64,000 nucleotides of DNA, from positions 1-64,000 of the forward strand of contig NZ_JAIZDP010000014.1 of NCBI RefSeq assembly GCF_021554725.1, given 5' to 3'. Both the position numbers and the translations under genes were made by a program. Source of the DNA: Sinomonas notoginsengisoli. GTDB lineage: Bacteria > Actinomycetota > Actinomycetes > Actinomycetales > Micrococcaceae. Shown in pieces: positions 44,659 to 52,647 of this stretch. The notes beneath the pieces were generated by a model that saw only the letters and a list, made by a program, of their open reading frames with translations, did not search any database and had not been told where the DNA came from. Numbering within the stretch: position 1 is the first letter of the stretch; every line of letters starts with the position of its first letter.

Positions 44659-44699
44659 CGTGGCGAGCCCCACGTGACATGCTTTGGACAAGTTGTCCA
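44654..44699 (+). promoter_or_regulatory. Promoter and operator of the 44.8-46.8 kb genes
   Basis: TTGACG (44654-44659) is followed about 17-18 bp later by CATGCT, a modest -10. The perfect palindrome TGGACAAGTTGTCCA (7-bp arms, 1-nt centre) at 44685-44699 would overlap the transcription start. Probable target of the double IclR protein encoded just upstream. Confidence 0.65.
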
Positions 44700-44845
44700 T
44701 TACGTGGCACCGCACCCCTCTGGCGCAGATGCCTGAAGTGGAGCAGCGGAGGGCCGACCAGCACAGACAATGTCGAGGCCCCGCCAGCGTGCCGCAAGCC
44801 TCATCACTACCGAGCCCGGTGCTCGCAACGACAGGAGACAATCCG

Positions 44846-45928
44846 ATGGAACCGATCGTCGTAGGACTTCTGGGAATCACCCACCCGCACGCCTCTGCCC
44901 GGGTGCGCGCGCTTCGCGAGATCGAGGGCGTGGAGGTCGTGGCCGCCGCCGACACGGACCCGCGCCTCACGTACTTCACGGACAAGTACGACATGGAGGC
45001 CCGCAGCATCGACGAGGTGCTCCAGGACGACCGCATCAACGCGGTCATGGTGCACTCCAAGAGCAAGGACATGGTCCCGCATGCCGTGCGTGCCCTTGCC
45101 GCCGGCAAGTCCGTGGTCGTGGAGAAGCCCGGCGGTGGAACCGTGGAGGACCTCGAGCACCTCGCCGAGGCAGAGGCCAAGGCCGGGCCCGGGCAGGTCG
45201 TCCAGGTGGGCTACAACGTGCGTCTGGCCCCGTCCATCACCAGGGCGAAGGAGCTGATCGAAGCCGGGCTGATCGGGGAAGTCGTCTCCGTGTCCGCCCG
45301 CGGCGCTGCCCTGGTGGGGGAGCACCGCACCGAGCACCTCAACCAGGCCGCGGACATGGGCGGCGTCCTGTGGATCCTCGGCTGCCACATGCTCGATTCT
45401 CTGGTTCGCGTGTTCGGGGCGCCCGAGTCCGTCAACGCGCGCGTGCACAAGTCCGCCAGGCTCTCGGACGAGTCCAGCCGTGAGGACTCCGCGGCCGTCC
45501 TGCTCAACTACCCCGACATGTCCGCGACGTTCAGCTTCGACGGACACGATCCTCTGGAGTGGTTCGAAACCTCCCGCATCACCGTGTACGGCACCCGCGG
45601 GATGATCGAGGCGGGCGTCCTGCCCCAGACCCTGCGCGTATACGTGGACTCGGACAGGGCCGGATGGCCGGCAGGCTGGACGGAGTGGACCCAGAGCTAC
45701 TTCACACCGCCATTTGCGCGCACCGAGGCCAACAAGTTCTCCGAGCTCCCCGAGCTTGAGAACATCAGCAACTTCCACACCGAGATGCGCGGATGGGTGG
45801 ACAGCATCCGCACCGGCGCCCCGGTCGTGGCCCCTGTCTCCGACGCCCTCGCAGTCGCGCGCATCGTCGACGCCTGCTACCGCTCGGAGAAGGAGCAGGG
45901 CGCCAGCGTCGAGGTGGGCTCCGCATGA
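44846..45928 (+). CDS. Gfo/Idh/MocA family oxidoreductase
   Basis: 360 residues, AGGAGAC before the ATG. GLLGITHPHASARVRAL is an unusual variant of the N-terminal nucleotide loop, lacking the common GxGxxG spacing. VVEKPGGGTVED and VGYNVRLAPSI are standard, and GGVLWILGCHMLDSLVR gives the catalytic helix. Adjacent to a TIM-barrel gene, it fits the oxidise-then-eliminate logic of 3-keto-sugar pathways such as levoglucosan breakdown. Substrate unknown. Confidence 0.88.
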   Translation: MEPIVVGLLGITHPHASARVRALREIEGVEVVAAADTDPRLTYFTDKYDMEARSIDEVLQDDRINAVMVHSKSKDMVPHAVRALAAGKSVVVEKPGGGTVEDLEHLAEAEAKAGPGQVVQVGYNVRLAPSITRAKELIEAGLIGEVVSVSARGAALVGEHRTEHLNQAADMGGVLWILGCHMLDSLVRVFGAPESVNARVHKSARLSDESSREDSAAVLLNYPDMSATFSFDGHDPLEWFETSRITVYGTRGMIEAGVLPQTLRVYVDSDRAGWPAGWTEWTQSYFTPPFARTEANKFSELPELENISNFHTEMRGWVDSIRTGAPVVAPVSDALAVARIVDACYRSEKEQGASVEVGSA

Positions 45929-46815
45929 ACCAGCAGAACGAGGAACACATGAAGCCCCAATTCATCGCCACCTGCTGGGTCAGCGCTGGCGACGCCGCCC
46001 CGATGCGAGGCGACGAGAGCAGCCCGCTCCCCATCGCCGAGCGCATTTCAGCGGTCGCCCAGACAGGGTGGGCCGGCATCGGCCTGGTCCACGCCGACCT
46101 GGTGCAGGCACGCGACACCATCGGCTACGACTCGCTCTCCCGGATGATTCGCGAAGCCGGCCTCAGCTTCGTGGAAGTCGAGTTCCTCAACGACTGGTGG
46201 ACCACCGGCGCGGAGCGGGCAGCCTCCGACGTCATCCGCGCAGACCTGTTCGAGGCGGCCACCGCCCTCGGCGCCCGGCACATCAAGGTCGGGGCGGGCA
46301 TGACGGACAACCCCCTGCCGCTGTCGACGCTGGCCAGCGCCTTCTCCGACCTCGCCGACCAGGCCGCCGACTCCGGCATCCGCCTGGCTCTGGAGGCAAC
46401 CCCCTTCTCGCACCTGCGCACCACGCAGGAGGCGGTGGAAGTCGTCAGCAAGTCCGACAGCCCCGCCGCCGGCCTCATGATCGACATCTGGCACACCTAT
46501 AGGGGCGGGCTCTCCCACGAGGACCTGTACAAGGTCGTGCCGATCGAACGGGTCTACGCCGTCGAGATCGACGATGGCTACCAGCAGGTCGTGGGGACCC
46601 TCTTCGAGGACACGATCAACAACCGTGCCTACTGCGGCGAGGGCGACTTCGACACCGCCACCTTCGTCCAGCGCACAGTCGAAGCCGGCTACCGAGGACC
46701 GTGGGGCGTGGAGATCATCTCCGCCCAGCACCGCCAGAGGCCGCTCCTCGAAGGCCTGCAGTATGCCTACGACACCGCTATGAGCTGCTTCTCCGGGGCG
46801 CTCCAGACAAGCTGA
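45925..46815 (+). CDS. TIM-barrel sugar phosphate isomerase/epimerase-like protein
   Basis: 296 residues if started at the ATG overlapping the previous stop; a second ATG at 45949 has a good GAGGA site and matches the family N-terminus (FIATCWVSAGDAAP) better. Barrel metal ligands are likely in LALEATPFS, GLMIDIWHTYRGG, YAVEIDDGYQ and GVEIISAQHR. Enzymes of this group perform dehydration, epimerisation or beta-elimination on oxidised sugars. It follows its oxidoreductase partner in an overlapping pair. Confidence 0.88.
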   Translation: MNQQNEEHMKPQFIATCWVSAGDAAPMRGDESSPLPIAERISAVAQTGWAGIGLVHADLVQARDTIGYDSLSRMIREAGLSFVEVEFLNDWWTTGAERAASDVIRADLFEAATALGARHIKVGAGMTDNPLPLSTLASAFSDLADQAADSGIRLALEATPFSHLRTTQEAVEVVSKSDSPAAGLMIDIWHTYRGGLSHEDLYKVVPIERVYAVEIDDGYQQVVGTLFEDTINNRAYCGEGDFDTATFVQRTVEAGYRGPWGVEIISAQHRQRPLLEGLQYAYDTAMSCFSGALQTS

Positions 46816-46904
46816 GACAGATCCACCAACAGCTGTCGCACCGGCCTCCTTCGGGAAGTGGTGCCGATTCCCTCCCCATTTTCTCTTCCTCGAAAGGACG
46901 AATC

Positions 46905-47924
46905 ATGTCCACCGAACGTCCTCTGCGCCTGGCACTCTTCGGCTCCGGCCGCATCGGCCAGGTCCACGCCCGGAACATGGCCGCCCACCCCGGCATTGAG
47001 CTGGCCCTGATCGCGGACCCGTTCATCGACGGTGCCCGCCGCCTCGCCGAGGCGACCGGCGCTCGGGCCGTGCAGGACCCCGAGGAGGTCTTCGCCGAGC
47101 CCGGGCTCGACGGGGTCATCATCGGCTCTCCGACCCCCACCCACGTGGACCTCATTTCCCGTTCCGCGGCGCGCGGTCTGGCCGTGCTGTGCGAGAAGCC
47201 CATCGACCTGGACATCAACACGGTCCTGGCCTGCCGCGAACAGATCAGGGGCTACACCGTCCCGATCATGCTCGGCTTCAACCGTCGCTTCGATCCCAGC
47301 TTCGCCGAGGTGCGCAGCCGCGTCGAGGCGGGCGAGATCGGCCGGCTTGAGCAGGTCACGATCATCAGCCGTGATCCCGCCCCGGCCCCACGCGACTACA
47401 TCGCCAGCTCTGGAGGAATCTTCCGGGACATGACCATCCATGATCTGGATATGGCGCGGTTCTTCGTTCCGGACATCGTCGAAGTCTCGGCCGTCGGCTC
47501 CAACGTCTTCAGCGACGAGATCAAGGAACTCGACGACTTCGACTCGGTCACGGTCACCCTCCGCGGCAGCGGCGGGGAACTGATCACCATCACCAACTCG
47601 CGCCACTGCGCGTTCGGCTACGACCAGCGACTTGAGGCATTCGGCGCCACAGGCATGCTCTCCGCAGGGAACGTGACCCCGACCACCGTGCGCAAGTCCG
47701 GTGCCGAAGGCACCGAGGAGTCGGCCCCCTACCTGCCGTTCTTCCTTGAGCGCTACGCCCAGGCCTACATGGCGGAACTGGACGCGTTTGCCCACTCGAT
47801 CCGCACTGGCGCGCCCTGCTCGCCCAGCTTCGAGGACGGCGTCGCCGCTCTGGTCCTCGCCAATGCGGCCGCGGAGTCTGCGCTCACTGGCAAGACTGTG
47901 AGTGTCGCCGGCGCGAACGCCTGA
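46905..47924 (+). CDS. Inositol 2-dehydrogenase-like protein (second IolG)
   Basis: 339 residues, GAAAGGACG before the ATG. LALFGSGRIGQVHARNM, LCEKPIDLDI, MLGFNRRFDPS and TIHDLDMARFF are shared with the iolG product at 27278; by eye about two thirds of residues agree over the full length, with long identical blocks. It is clearly a paralogue recruited to another operon, where it could be the final reductase or a stereoisomer-specific dehydrogenase. Confidence 0.92.
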   Translation: MSTERPLRLALFGSGRIGQVHARNMAAHPGIELALIADPFIDGARRLAEATGARAVQDPEEVFAEPGLDGVIIGSPTPTHVDLISRSAARGLAVLCEKPIDLDINTVLACREQIRGYTVPIMLGFNRRFDPSFAEVRSRVEAGEIGRLEQVTIISRDPAPAPRDYIASSGGIFRDMTIHDLDMARFFVPDIVEVSAVGSNVFSDEIKELDDFDSVTVTLRGSGGELITITNSRHCAFGYDQRLEAFGATGMLSAGNVTPTTVRKSGAEGTEESAPYLPFFLERYAQAYMAELDAFAHSIRTGAPCSPSFEDGVAALVLANAAAESALTGKTVSVAGANA

Positions 47925-47941
47925 TCCGAAGAAACGAATCG

Positions 47942-47978
47942 TGCCCTGAGAGGTCGGCTCGGAGGACCTCTCAGGGCA
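47942..47978 (+). terminator. Terminator hairpin after the second iolG-like gene
   Basis: TGCCCTGAGAGGTC / GACCTCTCAGGGCA is a perfect 14-bp stem with a 9-nt loop, 18 bp beyond the stop. No T tract follows, so termination may be partial. Confidence 0.7.
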
Positions 47979-48376
47979 ACGCCACCCCGCGGGCGCCACG
48001 CCCCCATTCGGGTTGAAGGAACGCTTCCGCGTGGTGACGAGCGGGGATCGCCTGCAACCCCGGCACCCCATGCCAAGATCCGCCAAGAAATCTGGCGGGA
48101 CGAGACGATCCTCACCCCACCGCCGGCTTTGGGCCGGCCAGCCGCCCGGGTGCCAGCATCCGGCAGCGCGTCCAAAGACGCCGTGACTGATCTGTGCTGC
48201 ATCCGCGCCCTTCGTCACCTCTGCCGTGACGCGCGAGGGCCAGCGTGCTCCTCGTTGCCGCCCCTGATGCCGCGCACATAAGAGAACAGCTCCCGGCCTC
48301 GCCCTGACGGCAGCGTCCGCCCTGCCGCTCCGCCCCTGCCGGTCCGAGGCCCACATCCCAAGACAAAGGAGTCACC
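47979..48376. other. Intergenic region before the sugar transporter
   Basis: About 400 bp without a recognisable gene. It should contain the transporter promoter. GGAACGCTTCC at about 48020 is a small imperfect palindrome of unknown significance. Confidence 0.45.
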
Positions 48377-49858
48377 GTGACACACACCGCGAGAGCCGCA
48401 GAAGCCGCTCTGCCGAAACTCGAACCGGGACCGCACACCAGGCGCCTCGGGCTCATCTCAGTCGTCGCCTGCCTCGGCGGTCTGCTGTTCGGCTACGACA
48501 CGGGCGTAGCCAACGGCGCCGAGGGCCCCATGGCCCAAGATCTCGGCCTCGACCTCCTCCAGCTCGGGCTCGTCATCGCATCCCTCTCCTTCGCGGCCGC
48601 GGTGGGCGCCTTCGTCGGTGGCAAGGTCTCGGACGCGATCGGACGCCGCAGGGCGATCATCGTGCTCGCCGTCCTGTTCTTCGTCGGAGTGCTCCTGGTT
48701 GTCTTCTCGCCTGGCGGCGGCGGCAACTTCTCGCCCGTCGGATTCACCATGCTCCTCGCCGGGCGCATCGTGCTCGGCCTCGCGGTCGGTGGCGCGTCCA
48801 CCGTGGTGCCCGTGTTCCTCGCCGAGCTGGCCCCATACGAGATCCGCGGCTCGATCACGGGCCGCAACGAACTCGCCATCGTCTCCGGGCAGCTCGCCGC
48901 GTTCGTCGTCAACGCCGTCATAGCGACGATCTTCGGCTCCGAGGGCCACGTGTGGCGGTTCATGTTCGCCGTGTGCGCGCTCCCGGCTGCCTTCCTGTTC
49001 TTCGGCATGGTGCGGATGCCAGAGTCGCCGCGCTGGCTCGTCGAGAACGGGCGCCCCGAGGAGGGACTGAAGGTCCTTGAGACAGTGCGGTCGGAGGGCC
49101 GCGCCAACGCCGAGCTCGAACAGGTCGAGATCATCGCCGAGGAGGAAAGCCAGGCCAAGGTCGGCTTCCGGGCGCTTCTGAGCAACAAGTGGCTAGTGCG
49201 GATCGTCGCCGTCGGCGCCGGACTCAGCATGATCCAGCAGCTCACGGGCATCAACTCGATCATGTACTTCGGCGCACGCGTGCTCGAGCAGTCAGGCATG
49301 ACCGCCGAGCAGGCCGTCCTCGCGAACATCTCCTTCGGCGTCGTCGCAGTGGTAGGCGGCATCATCGCCCTGCGGAACATGGACCGCATCGACCGCCGCA
49401 AGACCTTCCTCATCGGCCTCTCCCTCACAACAACCTTCCACCTCCTCGTCGGCGCCGCGTCGATCATGTTCCCCGAGGGCAACCCAGCTCGTCCCTTCGT
49501 CGTGCTCGTGCTCGTGGTGGGCTTCGTGTTCTCAATGCAGAGCTTCCTGAACATCGCCGTATGGGTCTGGCTCGCAGAGATCTTCCCCTTGCACATGCGG
49601 GGGCTGGGCTTCGGCATCGCGGCCCTCTGCGGCTGGGCCATGGGCGGGGTGCTCGCGCTGTTCGTCCCGACGCTGATCTCCTCCATCGGAATCACGGGAA
49701 CGTTCTTCATGTTCGCCGTCATCGGCGTGGGAGCCGTCCTGTTCGTGTGGCGGCTCGTGCCCGAGACGCGAGGTCGGTCGCTCGAGGCGCTCGAGATGGA
49801 CGTCACCACCGGTGCGATCAACACCATCACCAGGGGCCAGCGGACCCACGCGTCCTGA
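48377..49858 (+). CDS. Sugar-porter MFS transporter (inositol/xylose type)
   Basis: 493 residues from a GTG preceded by AAAGGAG. Sugar-porter signatures GGLLFGYDTGVANG, GRRRAI, PESPRWLVENGRPEEGL, QQLTGINSIMYF and PETRGRSLEALE are all present over 12 membrane segments. Such proton symporters import hexoses, pentoses or inositols (IolT, XylE). It probably supplies the substrate for the 44.8-47.9 kb enzymes, though it has its own promoter region. Confidence 0.94.
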   Translation: MTHTARAAEAALPKLEPGPHTRRLGLISVVACLGGLLFGYDTGVANGAEGPMAQDLGLDLLQLGLVIASLSFAAAVGAFVGGKVSDAIGRRRAIIVLAVLFFVGVLLVVFSPGGGGNFSPVGFTMLLAGRIVLGLAVGGASTVVPVFLAELAPYEIRGSITGRNELAIVSGQLAAFVVNAVIATIFGSEGHVWRFMFAVCALPAAFLFFGMVRMPESPRWLVENGRPEEGLKVLETVRSEGRANAELEQVEIIAEEESQAKVGFRALLSNKWLVRIVAVGAGLSMIQQLTGINSIMYFGARVLEQSGMTAEQAVLANISFGVVAVVGGIIALRNMDRIDRRKTFLIGLSLTTTFHLLVGAASIMFPEGNPARPFVVLVLVVGFVFSMQSFLNIAVWVWLAEIFPLHMRGLGFGIAALCGWAMGGVLALFVPTLISSIGITGTFFMFAVIGVGAVLFVWRLVPETRGRSLEALEMDVTTGAINTITRGQRTHAS

Positions 49859-49864
49859 TGGGCG

Positions 49865-50205
49865 CTAGCTGAGCTCGGGAACGCTCAACGAAGGCCCAAG
49901 GGACCGCTGCCTCCTGATGCTGTCGTCGACACCGAGCGCTTCGTACTCGCGCAGGCGCGCGATGACCTCGTCGGGTGTTCCGATCATCGCCGTCCTGTGC
50001 AGGGATTCCGGCTCGAACTCCGGCCGCCCTTCGAACGTCGACTCGCGGTTGAGTTCGAGGAATCCGTTCAGCGGGGTGGTCTTGTTGCCGAACGATGCAT
50101 CGAAGGTGCGGTAGTAGCGGTTGATGGCCTCGGCCGCGGGGCGCCACCCGTCCGGGTCCTCTGCAGAATGGACGTGGGTGTGGCGCAGCACCATGAGCTC
50201 GGGGC
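49865..50205 (-). pseudogene. Flavin-dependent (luciferase-like) monooxygenase, C-terminal fragment
   Basis: Minus translation reads ELNRESTFEGRPEFEPESLH then TAMIGTPDEVIARLREYEALGVDD, typical of the C-terminal part of luciferase-like monooxygenases. The frame then shifts into SIRRQRSLGPS before the stop. Upstream it joins abruptly to a GH25 relic near 50205. The FMN-binding N-terminal barrel is missing. Confidence 0.7.
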
Positions 50206-50765
50206 GGGGACGTCTGGGTGGTTGTCCGATAGCCGTCGGGCGTCTCCGGCGACCACAGGCGCACCCAGAGGGTGCCGTCCCCCAGCTGGTAGACCATGTC
50301 CAGGACCCCGTCCTGGTTCCAGTCGACGAAGTAGGACGCGGCAACGTTCTGCCAGGAGGCCCACCACTCCTGGTGGGGCGGTGCTGTCCCGCCGTGTCCG
50401 TCGGGAGGGTGGTCGAAGAGGTGCCCCGCGGTGTCCGCCACGAGCAGGTCCCCGACCGAGACAGGGGCCTTGACCGGTCCATCGCCGCCGGCGAAGCACC
50501 TCAGGGAGTCGTAGCTGCCACTCCACTTGTCCGAGCCGCCAGCGAATGGCCCGGCGCTGCTGTACTGCCAGAAGGAGTACGACTGCCGGCCCGCCCGCAG
50601 GGTGCCCGGGCCAGCCCTGTCGCGCGCGGTGATCCACAGCGGGTTCTCGCGGAACGCTGCGCTGTTGCCCGTGCAGGCGCTCCACCACTCGGATCCTGAA
50701 CGGATGGCAGGCGGGCGGCCGATGCGCTGCTGCACTTCGCGTGAGAAGTCCTGGATCCAAGCCAT
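50206..50765 (-). pseudogene. GH25 muramidase fragment with FG-GAP-like tail
   Basis: Minus translation gives QDFSREVQQRIGRPPAIRSG, WWSACTGNSAAFRENPLWI and SYSFWQYSSAGPFAGGSDKW, the C-terminal half of a GH25 lysozyme. Strands resembling an FG-GAP repeat follow (SYFVDWNQDGVLDMVYQLGD). The catalytic Asp/Glu N-terminal half is absent and the 3' end is fused to the monooxygenase relic. Both breaks suggest deletions. Confidence 0.75.
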
Positions 50766-51009
50766 ACAGGAGGCCGCTCACGGAGATGAGCGTGCCGAAG
50801 GCGGCCAAGGACCCCTTGCGCTCGAACCGGCCAACTGGCCAGCTGGCTGTCCCCTCCACGCCGATCGGCCGGACCAGGTCACGTGCCACTCGGATGCGCA
50901 GCAGGGGCTTCTTCGCCGCGTCCGCCGGCCATGCAGAAGCGTTACGGCCCCGCCGCCTCAGGTAAACCTGGGGAGGCGGAGCCGCCGGTGTGGGCTCGCC
51001 TGCAGGTGG

Positions 51010-51642
51010 TCAGCCCTGAGTGGTGCCGCTGGGCGCGCTCGACGGAGCCGTCCCGTCGTGCCCGTGGCGTCCGCCGCCCTGGCCGAAGCCGGAATCGGCG
51101 GTGGCCGAGGTGTAGTCGGCGCTCACCTCGTACTTGGTCCTTGTGCTTCCCGACGTCACGACGACGTCGAACGAGCCGTCCGCGTCCTTCCAGGAGTCCT
51201 CGACGGTGGCGTTGGCGTCCTTGGCCTTGATCGCGGCGGTTGCCTTGGCGAGCTCATCGCTGGAGAGAGGAGTCCGCTGGCCACCTCCTCGGCCGGCATG
51301 GTCATCGGCCGTGACGGTCTGGTAGTCCGCGCCGACCTCGTAGCGGACAGTGGAACCGTTGGACGTCGCGGTGGCGTCGAAGGAGCCATCGGTGTCCTTC
51401 TCGACCTGGGTGACCTTGGCATTGGCGTCCTTGGCCGCGACCGCGGCCGTGACCTTGGCCGTCTCGTCCGCTGAGGCGGCCGTGTGCTGGCCCCCTAGCT
51501 GCGCGCCGGCGCTGGACGTGCCCGAAGTAGCGGAGGGGTTCGGGGTGGTCGCCGCGTTGGCGACGGCCGCCCCGCCTCCGATGAGGGCGGCCGCAGCGAC
51601 CGCGGATGCGGCCGCGTAGCGCATGCGTCGGGTGACTCTCAT
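51010..51642 (-). CDS. Exported PepSY-like repeat protein
   Basis: 210 residues from the ATG at 51642 (CAGGAG upstream). An Ala-rich Sec signal (YAAASAVAAAALIGGGAAVA, cleavage near VANA-A) precedes two similar units: AAVAAKDANAKVTQVEKDTD then SFDATATSNGSTVRYEV, and AAIKAKDANATVEDSWKDAD then SFDVVVTSGSTRTKYEV. Each resembles a PepSY domain, a fold linked to protease inhibition or metal and redox sensing at the cell surface. The end is Gly/His/Ser-rich. Confidence 0.82.
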   Translation of the reverse strand: MRVTRRMRYAAASAVAAAALIGGGAAVANAATTPNPSATSGTSSAGAQLGGQHTAASADETAKVTAAVAAKDANAKVTQVEKDTDGSFDATATSNGSTVRYEVGADYQTVTADDHAGRGGGQRTPLSSDELAKATAAIKAKDANATVEDSWKDADGSFDVVVTSGSTRTKYEVSADYTSATADSGFGQGGGRHGHDGTAPSSAPSGTTQG

Positions 51643-51830
51643 GGCGTTCTCCTGTCGGTTGGCGGTCCGGCGAATTTCGCCGCACCGTTCTTCCCACAGT
51701 CCGGCCCGAACCTGTCGCTGCCCTGTGGTCCAGCCCTGACCGGATTGAGAACTTCCTTCCCCCGGACGACATTCGGCGCTGGGGGAGGACGCTGGGGGAG
51801 TGCTGCTCTTCGGAAGTGGGGGCACCGGCC

Positions 51831-52133
51831 CTAACCGGCAGCCGCCATGTACTGGTCGACGACGGCCTGGGGGATGCGGCCGCGGGGGTTGACGGCGATT
51901 CCCTGGGCCGCGGCCCACTCGCGGATGACCCGCTGCTGGGGCTTCAGGACGGTCCGGCGCGCCCGGGGCGCCGAGGCCGTGCGGGCCGCCGAGGTGAACT
52001 CGGCAAGGGCCTCCCGCAGGCGGGCAGCGTTGAACGCGCTGAGGTCGATCTCGTAGCGCGTCCCGTCGAGCGCGAAGCGGACGGTTTCCGCGGCAGGCTC
52101 GCCGTCGATGTCGTCGACGAGCTGGGTGATCAC
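51831..52133 (-). CDS. lsr2: Lsr2-family nucleoid-associated protein
   Basis: 100 residues. The N-terminal beta/dimer domain TQLVDDIDGEPAAETVRFAL then GTRYEIDLSAFNAARLREAL and the C-terminal DNA-binding helix region (REWAAAQGIAVNPRGRIPQAVV, AT-hook-like RGR) are both present. Lsr2 bridges AT-rich DNA and silences acquired genes. The GTG at 52133 is the only start; homologues usually have 3-6 more residues. An upstream out-of-frame ATG suggests a possible one-base change. It lies beside relics and a DUF1016 gene, perhaps element-borne. Confidence 0.9.
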   Translation of the reverse strand: MITQLVDDIDGEPAAETVRFALDGTRYEIDLSAFNAARLREALAEFTSAARTASAPRARRTVLKPQQRVIREWAAAQGIAVNPRGRIPQAVVDQYMAAAG

Positions 52134-52192
52134 TGTCCTTGCCCCATGGCCGTGAACCTATCAGCTTGTGAAGAGGCATGGACGGAAGACGT

Positions 52193-52312
52193 TCAGAACA
52201 GCGTCGGCGGCTCCGTGCCATCCGTTGCAGTCCTGACGGCCCAGGGCTCGCCGAGCTCCGCCAGAGCGTCCTCGATGGAGGTCTGGCCCTCGAGTTCCTC
52301 CGCCACGGCCAT
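52193..52312 (-). CDS. Possible 39-residue ORF
   Basis: MAVAEELEGQTSIEDALAEL continues to GTEPPTLF before a stop. The helix is plausible but there is no adequate ribosome-binding site at the ATG. No family recognised; it could be a remnant. Confidence 0.2.
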   Translation of the reverse strand: MAVAEELEGQTSIEDALAELGEPWAVRTATDGTEPPTLF

Positions 52313-52583
52313 GCCATGACCGTAGACGCCTCCGGAACCCGGATCGCTCAGACACGCAGGCGGCCGCAGTTCCCGGGAGGGCCGCGACGGAGGTCTGAGG
52401 CCGCCAGGGAGGGGGCCGAGTCGTGTGGGGACCAAGTCGGCGTCCGCGCGGCTGATGGCTGATCATGGTCGGCCACACCGGTGACGCGCTGAAGTCGGCA
52501 CGGAGCCCGCCACTGCAGCCGAATGCTGCCTCGGCCGTTCGGGATGCTGGGCGAGGGGTTGGAACGGACCGGTTTCCCGGCAG

Positions 52584-52606
52584 GTGTCCAGACAGTGTCT
52601 GGACAC
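52584..52606. promoter_or_regulatory. Palindrome upstream of the DUF1016 gene
   Basis: A perfect inverted repeat with 10-bp arms and AGT centre; its core is GTCCAGACAGTGTCTGGAC (52586-52604). The identical 19-bp core recurs inside the DUF1016 coding region at 52951-52969. It sits 42 bp before the start codon, where an operator is expected. Confidence 0.7.
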
Positions 52607-52647
52607 TCTGCGGCACTACTTGTGCCCGGCGCTCTAGGCTGGGCTCC

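Noticed and set aside
47979-48376. Riboswitch or structured leader before the sugar porter
   Set aside because: Only a short imperfect palindrome was found; no extended conserved pairing or known riboswitch core was recognised.
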